Below are positions 40,301-51,320 of a stretch of DNA of 64,000 bases, one piece after another. The stretch is taken from positions 9,552,788 to 9,616,787 of the forward strand of contig OX030960.1 in NCBI GenBank assembly GCA_943735955.1, written 5' to 3'. A model generated the notes under the pieces. It saw nothing but the letters and a program-made list of their open reading frames with translations. It did not search any database and was not told the DNA's origin. Both the position numbers and the translations under genes were made by a program. The number at the start of each line of letters is the position of its first letter. Positions within the stretch are counted from its first letter, which is position 1. This DNA comes from Piscicola geometra. Lineage: Eukaryota > Annelida > Clitellata > Hirudinida > Piscicolidae.

Positions 40301-40750
40301 TCGAAATGCCAAAATAAAATTATAATTGATGATCTCGAATGTCAGGCAATGGGCAAAAATACACCAATGAAACTGTGTAATGAAACAATGTTGCAAGTAC
40401 AATGAAACAATGTTGCAAGTACAATGCAACAGTGTTGCAAGTACAATGCAACACTGTTGCAAGTACAATGCAACAGTGTTGCAAGTACAATGCAACAATG
40501 TTGCAAGTACAATGTAACGGTTTTGCAAGTACAATGCAACAATGTTGCAAGTACAATGCAACAGTGTTGCAAGTACAATGTAACAATGTTGCAAATACAA
40601 TGCAACAATATTTTCTTGCAAGCACACTGATCAAATGTTCTTCATTGCAGAAAAATGATTTGAGTGTCGTGGTGGAATGAGGCAGACACAATTACGAGAC
40701 AAGTGCTTGTGCTGTCTCCATTTCACGCTCCGTCGTCCGAGACCACGTTG

Positions 40751-40784
<34 letters not shown>

Positions 40785-43700
40785 GTCATCATCATCTTCA
40801 TCATCATCATCCCATGTTGTTTTTGATTACAATAGCGCACAGGATTTTATCGTACTTTGTGTCTTCAATTCGTTTCAGCAAAGCACTCCCACCACTGAAT
40901 GACCAACTCCATGCTGGCGCCTCTTCAGCAACAATCAGTCCTTGATGATGCGTTCAAATGAGCATGAAACAATTAAAAGAGAATTCTTCAAAGTAATAAG
41001 TGATTCAATCTTTGTGTCTGTCTTTGTCCGTTTGTCTCTGTCTCAATGTCAGCTTGAGTTTGCGAAATGACCAACGCCCATAAACTGCATGCCTTGAAGA
41101 CTTTCCACATGGAGAGCAAACACTTCCAGTCCTCCTGAAGCGTTCTCCACGAGACCTTTTGTGTTCTCTCCAGACTTGCAAGAGACCGCCAACCCTTTCC
41201 GTGCTGGAAAGGCTGCATTGTGGAGTAGAACTATGGAGACAATTCGAATAATAAAAATTGGAAATTCGTTTTAGTTCATGAACTTTAGCGTCTCAAATAA
41301 AGAAGAAGAAGACAAGCGATGGAGCGTCAGACGATGCGAGTAATAAAGAAAACACACGTCTCCATTATAATGATGATAATGATCCTCATCATCATCATCT
41401 TCATCATTATTATTACAATGATCTTCATCATCATCATCGTCGTCATCATTATTAATATAATGACGAGGATCCTCATCATCCTCATCGTCATCATTATTTT
41501 TAGAAATTATTCTTGCACAGAAATGAAAAAAAAAGTTTTTAAAAAAGCCTTAAAAAACTTTTAAGACGCACACTCACTCTCAAGCCGAAGAAGATTCAAA
41601 ACGTCTGCCACCCAAACACTGAACCTTCCTCCTCTCTCGACTCCAATGCTATCATATCTCGAGCAGACGATCGATAAACGTTGGAACATGCTCTCAGGTA
41701 TGATTGCTTGCCATTCCTTCTGCCGTCTTTAGCGTGCCATGGTGGCGGTAGAGAGCAGGTGAGCAGGCTCATCGATTGGACGGCTGCTCAGGAGACGAGC
41801 CTTCTTCTTGTTTATTATTTATTCTTTTAAATAACGCAGTCATTTATATTTTATTGAAGGGGATTTCCGGTGAGGGGGAAATGTTGGGGAGGCTTTCAGA
41901 GAACAGAGAAGGCCGATTGTGAAATATTTAAAATGAGAAAGGTCAAAAGGTAACGAACAATGCTCCAGTGGTGAGAGCAATTCCAACTTTTCAACTTTTA
42001 ATTTGTTTTTATATTTGTAAAAATTAAAGGCGACAAAATTTAAAAGTATCGTAAGGCAAACAAACTTTAAAAAGTTGCTTTAAATCACCGAAGCTTTTTG
42101 GAAAGGAAATCGCAGCTTGCCTTTACAACGATTTATGCTGCTCTCTTCAGAGGTCTCCTTGCAATCAGATAATTTCAATATCTTTCAGTTTTCCAGAAAA
42201 TATTTCTTAATTGTTCATAAAATCAGTTCACACAGCAGTTTGTGTAGCGCACAATATTCCGGAGGCAAAGGGGTCTTCAAACTTTTTGTTCAAAAATGCT
42301 GAATTTTTATGTTCCATTATCATTGAGGTCATTGCAGAAAATAGAAAATAAGTCAAGGCTTTGTTGAGGAACAAGCAACAATAACTGCAGAGATTGGCCC
42401 AACTTCTAGAAAAGCGAACATCTTTTGCTGTGGCGTTTCAAAAACAAAAGTTTAAAAAAGTATAAAGTGATAAGAATCTTGATAAATTATTAGTGATTAG
42501 CATGGACAAATAAATTGTACAGCTGTATCCAGAAAGTTCCCAAACAAATTTCTCAACACAACGCCACCATTCAGAAAGGTGCATGATTTATTGGGATAAG
42601 GCAAAAAGAGTCACAAGTCAAAAGACACTGATGGTGGAGGAAACCAACACTCGCCTATTCACTCTCAATCATGCTTGCTCGCTAGCTTAGGAATTATTTA
42701 ACTAATGACTTATTTTTATTTTTCAATAAACAAAACCATAAGATGCTCTTCATCGCTTTAATAGCACATTAGAAAACTTATCCCCAAGATAATTTATTTC
42801 TAATTTTTCATCTCCACACTTCTTCGTTTCGGAAAAGATGCAATTATTTCGAAGATCTTTCGGTAGAATGTTCTTGAGAATCTACTTATGGCTTCAACAA
42901 CTCAGTTATTATGTCTTCTTCATGGCAGGCGTGATGAGCAAGGTTCGTAAACTGAGACTTTCAAATTAAAGACTTTTAAATTAAAGACTTTTAAATTAAA
43001 TACTTTCAAATTAAATACTTTTAAATTAAAGACTTTTAAATTGAATACTTTTAAATTAAATACTTTTAAACTAAAGACTTTTAAACTAAAGACTTTTAAA
43101 CTAAAGACTTTTAAATTAAATACTTTTAAATTAAATACTTTTAAATTTGACAAAAAGGCGCTCGAGCATTGGCGAGGTATAGTGTGTTTACGACCCTTTT
43201 TAACAAGGCACGACATCACTTAATTGGTCCCATCAGGAACGAGGACGACTCTAAAAAGTCCGATTTAAGCACGCATCTTTATGTTCTTTTACGTCCTTCG
43301 GAATTAAAATGCTTTATTTGTTTTTGTGGACTTAGTTAAATGACGTGGGTGTGTTGCAATGTGTTGCAGTGTGTTGCAATGTGTTGCAGTGTGTTGCAGT
43401 GTGTTGCTGTGTTTTGCTGTGCTTCAATGCTTCATCGATGTTTTAAAGTAAATTAAAAGTGCATACATTCTACTTAGAGCTGGCACTCAAGTGTTGAGAG
43501 AGGAGTACATTTAGAGCGAATACTTCACACTTGGGGCTAATGCTGATCCATTAGGCCGCTTAACGAGGGTTTCAATGAATTCATCGGCATGCTTCCATGA
43601 GAAGGGCTGTTGATGGACACGAAACTGATTGAGAAAGGTTAAACTGAAAACATTTGAAATAAAAAAAATAATAAAGCAAATTGTAAAAAATTTGAAAACT

Positions 43701-46700
43701 TGGATTGTTTTAGGATACTTTTAAAAAAGTGACACAATTATAAATGATTTTAAAATTTGATTGTTGTTAAAAGTAGAAGACTGAGTAAATAAATTACACA
43801 AGTTGTATATTTATTTCGTTGTTTTATTAAAAAATAAGTTCAAAAAGAGGAAGCTGGAAAGACGAGCTCTAGCGAACGTATAAGGTTACTGAAAAGTGAT
43901 GGTTTCCAATTAAAATGTTATCTTTCCGAGCAGAGCGCTGACGAGAAGTAACTGACTGACAAGGCATGAAGAGAAGCTGAAACAGTTTTTAATAGATTTT
44001 TCAAATGGTAAAAACAGTTTTTTTTTATATTTTGCGATTAAAATATTTTGAATTGAAATCGCATAATTATTAATTGTGAATTAATCGATAAAACTACAAC
44101 GAGAAAAAATAAATGTATGTGGGACAAGCGTTGGTAGTGAGTGAATGAAGCAGAGATTTTTGCCTGCGGAGAGTGCTGATGGCGAATTGGTGTCAAAATG
44201 TAAACTCCAAAAAAGATCATTGTAGTCTCAGAGCAGATCAATTCACTGTTTCCCATCTCCACCATTAGACGAGCAGTCATTTTCTTTCCATACATTCACC
44301 TTTTCGTTGAGAACTTTCTCATTAATTAACCCTTCTTTGTTTCATAAGACCACCCAAGTGCACCCACCTAGCGACTTGCCAACACAACCGATTAATCAAA
44401 CTCCTGCTCAAGGACATTGATTAAGCGTTGAAGTCTCCAGCGGCGTCTTTGGAGGCACTGCACGTCCAGCGCTGCCTCCATTAATCACGCTGCCGACCCC
44501 GAATTTGATTTTAATCGTTGGAAACCTCCAACATTGCGAGTTATTGCCCGAATACGAGGTTTCAAAGCAATAGATTCTGAATGGAAGCTGCTTTTGTGTT
44601 GCATTGTGCTGAGACAAAATGCCTTTAAACTTGCTTCGAAATTGATGTGCTATTTTTTTCGAAAGAAGGACTTTAATGTTGGAAATATTATGTTTTTAAA
44701 TAAATTTTCAAACTGATAATTACTTTTTTATTTAGTTTTTTCACAATTAAATGAACGTCCAATGCAGAACTTGAAAAGTCAGGTGTTCACAACAACAGCT
44801 CTTCTCATTCTGGTGAGTGTTCATGAGAATTAATTGTTATTCTTTATTATCACTTCTACTTTCAATTAAATTCACAATTTTTTTTAAATGTTGAGTGTTT
44901 CATAAATAAATAAAAGGTTATAATGAATATTATTTATGATTTAATGATTTTGAAAACACACAATTAGTTAGATATACCTGGTGAGATATGGGTACAAAGT
45001 CAGTAGATGACATAACATATGCTGAATGCCTGCAAAACATTTTATCTTATTGAGAATTCTATTTATTTGTTGCGACGAGATAATAGTTTTATTTTTCCTT
45101 AAAAAGAATTTATATTAGATGTTTTTCTCAATGAAAAAAAAGCTGTTAAGCATTTTATGAATTTGATTTTTAAAGCGTAGGTATCATTGATTTATCTCAA
45201 AAATTGGTTCTTTATATTCTAAGAAAAAAATCAATATTAACTTTGAATATTATGAAAGCTAAAAATGAATGTAAAAATTATAAATACGTAAATAATAGTT
45301 AGAAAAATAGTTGGTTATAAGAATAAAAAATTAAGTATGATATAAGTGCATTAGAAAAAAGTCAATATAAAATTGTACAAGTATATACGATCATGCAATG
45401 TGAAGTTATTGAAAATTGAATGTCTAATGTGAAAAAATATATGGATAAAAGAATGGATAAATGGGGTCTGGTGCGAGTGAAATAGTGCACTCACTTCACT
45501 GTTGAGCATCAGCGAACCATCCCTGGCGTGAATAGAAGTTTGTAATAGAGACTCTTGAAACTAGTCATCGCTTCACTATCCTCATACCCTCATCATCATC
45601 TCACCACCCCTCAACATCCTCTCCCCCCAAGGAGTGGGAGGACGAGAGACTGCGATGGAACCTGACAGACTACCCGATGGAGGACATCGTGGTGGAGGCT
45701 CGCAAGCTCTGGAGACCTGAGTTCGCCTCCATCAAAGGGTCTGTTGGCTTTGTCGTTGCCGCTGCTGCTGCAGGGGAGGATGTGGTGGTAGAGATATGAC
45801 AGGTGATTCGTCAGATTGTGAAACGAAACAAAATATCGGTTTCGAAAATGAAGTTAAACAGAAAAAAATATAATTTTCAAAACATTACGCGCTACCAAAA
45901 GCTAAAATAGAATCTAGGGAAGTACAATACAATCAATATGATTAAATCCACAAGAAATGGGCCAAAATAAGAAATGGAAAAAATGAAAGCTACTTAGGCA
46001 GGTTTTGAGAAGTGGTTTGTAGGCCCGGTTACAAATGGCGTTTTGTGAATTCTGTGACGTTTTCCAATAAAAAAAGAAGCTTACGTCGAGTCGATTGTTA
46101 CGCAGAACGGGGCTTATAATTTATAGGCTTTAACTTCGTCTTTTTAATTTCATTATTAAAATATTTTATTTTTTGAGCAAATAATCAAGTTGCAAAACCT
46201 TCCAAAGCACAACTTAGCGTCACTTGTTAACGAACTGCAATAACCCGCCAGAGCAGAAGACATCTACAAAGAGTTCGGACAGTTCCGCGCCATCATCACG
46301 CACAACGGGAGCGTCCACTGGGAGCCTGGGGGCGTCTTCAAGACGATTTGTGAGATCGACATCACGTACTACCCCTTCGACAAGCAGTGCTGCACCATCA
46401 TGTTCGGTGCTTGGTCCTACCACACGATGAAGATGAACCTCACGAACGTCGAAGACAGTGTCAACCTCGACTCTTTCGAGAAGAACGGAGAGTGGGAGAT
46501 CTACCAGACGAGGGCAGTCAGGAACGAAGTGAAAACTTCCTCAGCAAAAGAAAAGTCCGTTTTTGATAATTTTTCTGGTTGATTGTGATATTTTAAAATG
46601 TGTTTTTGCATTGTAGGGCTTCAGATGGATTTGATTTTAATTGATTGATTGATTTAATGATTGTAAGTGGAGGAAAGCCCTAAAACAGCGAGGTTTTTGT

Positions 46701-49550
46701 AACTTGTGCGCTTCAAGTTGCAGACGAGATTGATTTGAGACGGCTTCAGAGAACCTCTTCACTCCAAATCATCAATCTCACTTTCAAATCGCATCTAAAT
46801 ACTTTCATAATAAAAAAATGCATTAGCAAATTAGAATATTCAGGCAACTTAGACTACAATTACATAAAATGTGTGCTCCACTCACCACGCCAAGTGAAAA
46901 GTAAATACGATTTTGAAGGTTACTGCGTCTAAGTAATTAATTTTTTCTCGATAAACATGCCTTCTTACCGATGCAATTAGTACCTCCTAACGCCGAAGCA
47001 TCAGTGATCTCACCGTTCACTCAATATTCCCTATGAACGTCTTCAAAACACGCATAAAAACGCCTCAAGTTCACTAAATGCGTTTTCCCGATTTAAATGT
47101 TAAAAAAAGTTATAAAAAAACCAAATATGGGCCATTAATCCTTGAATAAAAGTCCCTGAGTATCTGTGCGCGTGGACTCTTTTTGAGACTTTTGCAAATT
47201 GCAAATACTCTGGCGCAAGCTATAACATCTCGATTTTGATTATTCTTTGATTCGCACACGTTGATTCAAAGTTTTGAATTATATTTGCATTTGTCTAATA
47301 GAATAATTAAACGCGTGAAATTATTCAATATTCAACGGAAAGTGCAATACAAAACACCTTGCACCTACTCCAACTCCATCACACAGGCTTTCGAACGTAC
47401 AGTTCCAGATCTTCATCCGACGCAGGTACACATTCTACATCCTCAACGTCGTCCTGCCCTCCCTCCTCACCTCCATCATCCTCCTGTCTGTCTTCTTCTC
47501 CACACCAGCTCAAAAAGTTACTTTCTTTAGCGCACACTTTTGAACAAATACCTCTCTTCGGAAATCCGTTCTTCAAAGCTAAAATTTGCACTAACGGCTA
47601 TTTGCAGTTTGTTTCTTTTATTTCCATTTTTAAAATCCCTTAAAAGACTCGTAATTGTGCATAATGATAATTGCGACGTTGGAGCGCTAAAAGCCCCTTA
47701 ATTATGGATGAGGCGAGCTTTGCAGACACCTTATTGTCGCACAGCCTCCGAACCAAACCTACTTGATGGCTTGATGACCACTTACTGACCATCGCACGCA
47801 GGTCCAAATTGGCGTGGTGGTGCTCCTCTCCTTCCGAATCCTCCTCCTCAACGTCACCGACAGCATCCCCAAAACATCCGAACACATTCCATTACTCGGT
47901 GCGTTTTGTCAGATGATCCTCTTCAAGTGTTGAGGATGATAATAAGCTATTTTTTTACATTATTTATTTTTTTGGTTACTATTTAAATTATGATTAACTA
48001 AAATAAATGAGTAATTTTTAATAAGTTGATGTTAAAAAGAATTCATTATGCAAGAAAGCAGCGCATAACGAGGAAAGCTTTTCTTTATGACACACATATG
48101 ACACACATATGACACACATATGACGCACATATGACACACATATGACACACATATGACACACATATGACACACATATGACACACATATGACACACATATGA
48201 CACACATATGACACACATATGACGCACATATGACGCACATATGACACACATATGACACACATATGACGCACATATGACACACATATGACACACATATGAC
48301 ACACATATGACACACATATGACACACATATGACGCACATATGACGCACATATGACACACATATGACACACATATGACGCACATATGACACACATATGACA
48401 CACATATGACGCACATATGACACACATATGACACACATATGACACACATATGACACACATATGACACACATATGACACACATATGACACACATATGACGC
48501 ACATATGACACACATATGACACACATATGACACACATATGACACACATATGACACACATATGACACACATATGACACACATATGACACACATATGACACA
48601 CATATGACACACATATGACGCACATATGACACACATATGACACACATATGACACACATATGACGCACATATGACACACATATGACACACATATGACACAC
48701 ATATGACACACATATGACACACATATGACACACATATGACGCACATATGACACACATATGACACACATATGACACACATATGACACACATATGACACACA
48801 TATGACACACATATGACACACATATGACACACATATGACACACATATGACACACATATGACACACATATGACGCACATATGACACACATATGACACACAT
48901 ATTAACGGAAGAGGATAAAGCGTTTCAAGAATTAATAGGCTAACGAAAAAAGTATTCAAGAAATAACTATAACAAAGCTTTCCACAGACCACTCCTTAGC
49001 ACAAACTCTTTCTATTCGTCAATCTACCCCACCCCCCCCTGCAGGAGTGTACTTGACCCTCACGATGGGCATCACGACACTGAGCATGGTCTTGACAGTG
49101 TACGTCCTCAACCTGTATGCCGTGACTGACCGACCAGTGCCGCGGTGGGCAGACAGACTGGTGTGTGTGTACCTGGCTCGTCTGGTCGGCATGCACCGCA
49201 AGAAAGGTCTGCTGCAGGAGGTGCCAGAAAAAGCCACCAAGCCGCAGTACGGAGCCACCACCGACCTGGAGAAGAGTGTCGTGTATGCAAACACTTCCTC
49301 GGTGGACGAACCTCGCAGGCGCTCGCAAGACACGAGTTCTGCTCGCATGCGTCTGAACAGCATCGAGCTGATCCGAGTGCGAGAAACAATGTGGTCGAAG
49401 GAGTGGAAGCGCGTGGCGGAGATCGTCGACCGCTTGTTTTTTTGGATTTTCCTCATCGCCATCGCAAGCACGACGCTCTACCTCCTGCATCCGGTGGTGC
49501 GCAACTCGAACGAGCAGTCTTCACAAACAATGTCTCCTGCGATAAACTAA
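25320..49550 (+). CDS. Nicotinic-receptor-like (Cys-loop) channel subunit, non-alpha type
   Basis: Eight exons with matching phases give 463 residues: 25320-25359, 38103-38266, 44768-44812, 45632-45738, 46252-46554, 47387-47516, 47802-47898, 49045-49550. Exon 1 gives a signal peptide (MKPSLLIGLLFSS). Then N-terminal helix LTDEERLLRTLF, NLKSQVFTT, DERLRWNLTDY, KLWRPE, the Cys-loop CEIDITYYPFDKQCC, loop B FGAWSYH and VRNEV. TM1 RRRYTFYILNVVLPSLL, TM2 VQIGVVVLLSFRILLLNVT, TM3 VYLTLTMGITTLSMVLTVYV, a ~115-residue intracellular loop, and TM4 DRLFFWIFLIAIASTTLYLL complete a pentameric channel subunit. Loop C has no vicinal cysteines, so this is not a classical alpha subunit. An AATAAA lies at 49618. 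Exon 1 is the least certain: it is 12.7 kb upstream and chosen by signal-peptide character and phase. Confidence 0.9.
25870..25955 (+). repeat. GATGAT-rich tract in receptor intron 1
   Basis: Interrupted GAT/GAG repeat of about 85 bp. A second similar tract lies at 26607-26680. Confidence 0.8.
29757..29873 (+). repeat. 5/10-bp array acaatacagt in receptor intron 1
   Basis: About 23 five-base units (gtaca, ataca), arranged as acaatacagt and acaatacaat decamers. The Leu/Tyr/Cys/Ile minus-strand ORF across it is an artefact. Confidence 0.93.
30481..30652 (+). repeat. 10-bp array gagtggttgt / gagtggtggt
   Basis: About sixteen ten-base units with t/g variation. Its reverse complement gives a His/Ser/Pro/Thr open frame. 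Confidence 0.92.
31540..31765 (+). mobile_element. Candidate tRNA-derived SINE in receptor intron 1
   Basis: An A-box-like TGGCCGAGTCTGTAGCGG (31550-31567) and a B-box-like GCTTCGAGTGC (31599-31609) are spaced as in a tRNA gene. About 75 bp later an ATT-rich tail follows (31700-31765). The left part resembles a degenerate Leu/Ser-type tRNA but cannot fold into a full functional tRNA by eye. tRNA-derived SINEs have this layout. No target-site duplication was identified. Confidence 0.45.
33297..35452 (+). repeat. 2.15-kb, 19-bp purine-rich array in receptor intron 1
   Basis: About 113 copies of gaggcaggggagaggagga with scattered variants (gatgag for ggagag, gagaga for ggggag). One cytosine per unit is the only regular pyrimidine on the plus strand. 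19 is not a multiple of three, so all three minus frames are open for 734-792 codons (Ser/Pro/Leu/Cys) and several plus frames for up to 260; these are artefacts. Its G-runs make G-quadruplex or triplex formation plausible. Confidence 0.97.
35453..38102. other. Right end of receptor intron 1, unique sequence
   Basis: AT-rich with no array and no recognisable ORF. It ends in a pyrimidine-rich acceptor (ctttccaacctcccag) at 38102. Confidence 0.5.
40396..40616 (+). repeat. 22-bp array of short dyads in receptor intron 2
   Basis: About ten copies of a unit containing tgcaacagtgttgcaagtac. Within most units the arms tgcaaca and tgttgca are complementary around one central base, so each repeat is a near-perfect palindrome. 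Some copies carry t or g in place of one arm base. Confidence 0.93.
40753..40812 (+). repeat. (CAT)n microsatellite
   Basis: About 20 CAT/CGT/CTT trinucleotides in receptor intron 2. A more degenerate relative (cat/att) lies at 41360-41500. Confidence 0.9.
42956..43150 (+). repeat. 15-bp array acttttaaattaaag in receptor intron 2
   Basis: About thirteen copies, with a/g, t/c and g/t changes (for example taaactaaag, aaattaaatac). The unit length is a multiple of three, giving an open frame of Asn/Leu/Lys/Val/Phe repeats on the minus strand; non-coding in my view. Confidence 0.93.
43348..43425 (+). repeat. 10-bp array gtgttgcaat / gtgttgcagt
   Basis: Seven to eight units. It shares the gttgca core with the 22-bp array at 40.4 kb in the same intron. 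Confidence 0.85.
48088..48903 (+). repeat. 11-bp array acacatatgac in receptor intron 7
   Basis: About 74 copies, with occasional c-to-g variants (gacgcacatatg). Each unit has the CATATG palindrome. The 11-bp period is near one helical turn. The array ends about 140 bp before the last receptor exon. Because 11 is not a multiple of three, three overlapping minus-strand ORFs of 271-324 codons (Cys/Val/Ile/Ser/Tyr/His/Met) appear; artefacts. Confidence 0.97.
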
Positions 49551-49617
49551 AGTGGCTTCTTTTTCTGGTTTTCTTCGAATTAAATGTTTCTTAACACAAT
49601 ATATTTCTAATTATTTG

Positions 49618-49623
49618 AATAAA
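49618..49623 (+). terminator. Poly(A) signal of the Cys-loop receptor gene
   Basis: AATAAA, 68 bp after the TAA stop codon. Confidence 0.6.
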
Positions 49624-51320
49624 GTCTTTGTGCGTTAACTGTCAGCGTTCACTTTTCCACTACAATGCACTGTGTTAATACTTTTCTAATAAATTATAAC
49701 AACCCGTTTTGTTGTTCAGACTAATGAAAAATACAAACATTAAAAAAATTCTAATTAAAAATAAATTCTTATTAAAAATAATTAATACTTAACGTTTTTA
49801 ATTGACCAGCTCATGAGAGCAAAATACAATTAGAGCCCACTGAAAGCATTCTTGGTCAAAAATCATTTTCTTAAATGAAAAAGCTAACAAGACAACTTTC
49901 AGTAGCAGGTTTTAGAACTCATTTCAGAGAAACTATTAGACAGGGTCAAACAACATACTTTACAAAAAGTTTCGTTTTTTTATTCCGAAAAATTGCTGGA
50001 AATATTTGCAGATAAGATTTTAAGTCTTGTTGATTTCGCACATATCGTTCTTTTCGAACGAAGGTTCCTTGCAAACAAAATAAATTTCAATTGAAATCAA
50101 ACAGATATATTCTACTTACATTTGATTTAAAGCTGATTTTGCATTCGCATGATAGCATATTCTGGACACATTACAATATTGAAGGACTTAAACCCTAAAG
50201 TATGGTTGATGTGGAGATTACAAAATAAATCACAAGTATTTATAATAATTTGAGCATGGAATTCGAATCCGAATCTTTCATATACAACGTATTTTTAGAA
50301 TAAATTGATTTATTTTGTGAAAAATCAAGAGCTACTAAACAGCTCAGGAATGCCTTGGAAGTCAATAAAGCAAGGCGTACAAAGAGAAGTCTCAGTTCTT
50401 TATGGAGGCACTCGAAAGAACTCTTTCTACAATCACTCCAGCGATATCAAATCCTCATGTACAAGTAGTTAGGCCCAGAAGCTCTTATATGCAACGATTA
50501 GCCTCCAGCTTTTCCGACCATTTTCTACTTATTTCACGGCATGCTACTTCAGGGCTCAGAATGTATCACGTTAAAAGCAGACAAACATAAAAGGTAATTA
50601 CTAGAAATTTGAGAAAAAGAAGAGCTTCAAAATTGAAAAGCTTGAAAAAAAGTATAAATAGTTTGACTTTTTAAGAGAATAAAGCTTTTTTATTAAGTTT
50701 GGAAAATTGTGCTGGCACAAAAAATAAAAATAAAAGTTTTTCAAGAAGACTAAAAAATCTATTTTATGATTGCCTTCAAGTATAGATATGCTGGGATTTA
50801 CAACTTTGTGTTTTTATTTTACCCTCATCACTTTATGTCAAACCTTCTCCTTATATGCAATTGAAATTTTAATGCATGATGTTTTCTTATTGTTAGAGGC
50901 AAAGTCAAAACTCAACCAGTTTTTAGAATTTGCATAAATATTTAGTTCCATTAGATCACAATGGATTAATCACAGAGAAAAATGCATTTTAATTTACAAA
51001 TAAAATTAAATACTCTAAAACTTGAACCAAGCCTGATGTCACAATGTAAGAATGCATTGCAGCTTTAGGATAAGCAGAAAGCTTCAAGGCGTAAATTAAC
51101 ATTTGGATTGCAAGCATAGCGTCGTCAGGTAAACAATAAATAAAGGTAACAAATCATGGTGTTGGACGATGACCAGCCCTAAGAACTATGGAGTCAAAGT
51201 GAGTGGAAGCATCCACTGCCCTTCATACAACAACCCTGATTATGTCTTTACAAATGGATCAGTAGATTAAAATCAATTTACATTAACAGTATAGAATGTT
51301 TATCAAGTAGTTTTTTTAAG
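49624..51320. other. Intergenic region between receptor and first BPI-like gene
   Basis: AT-rich, no array. It should contain the missing first coding exon (signal peptide, ending in phase 0) of the BPI-like gene to its right, but I could not find a convincing candidate. The ORF at 50402-50590 is not signal-like. Confidence 0.5.

Noticed and set aside
48018..48992. Minus-strand ORFs of 271-324 codons (Cys/Val/Ser/Tyr/His/Met)
   Set aside because: Reverse reading of the 11-bp array in the receptor intron.
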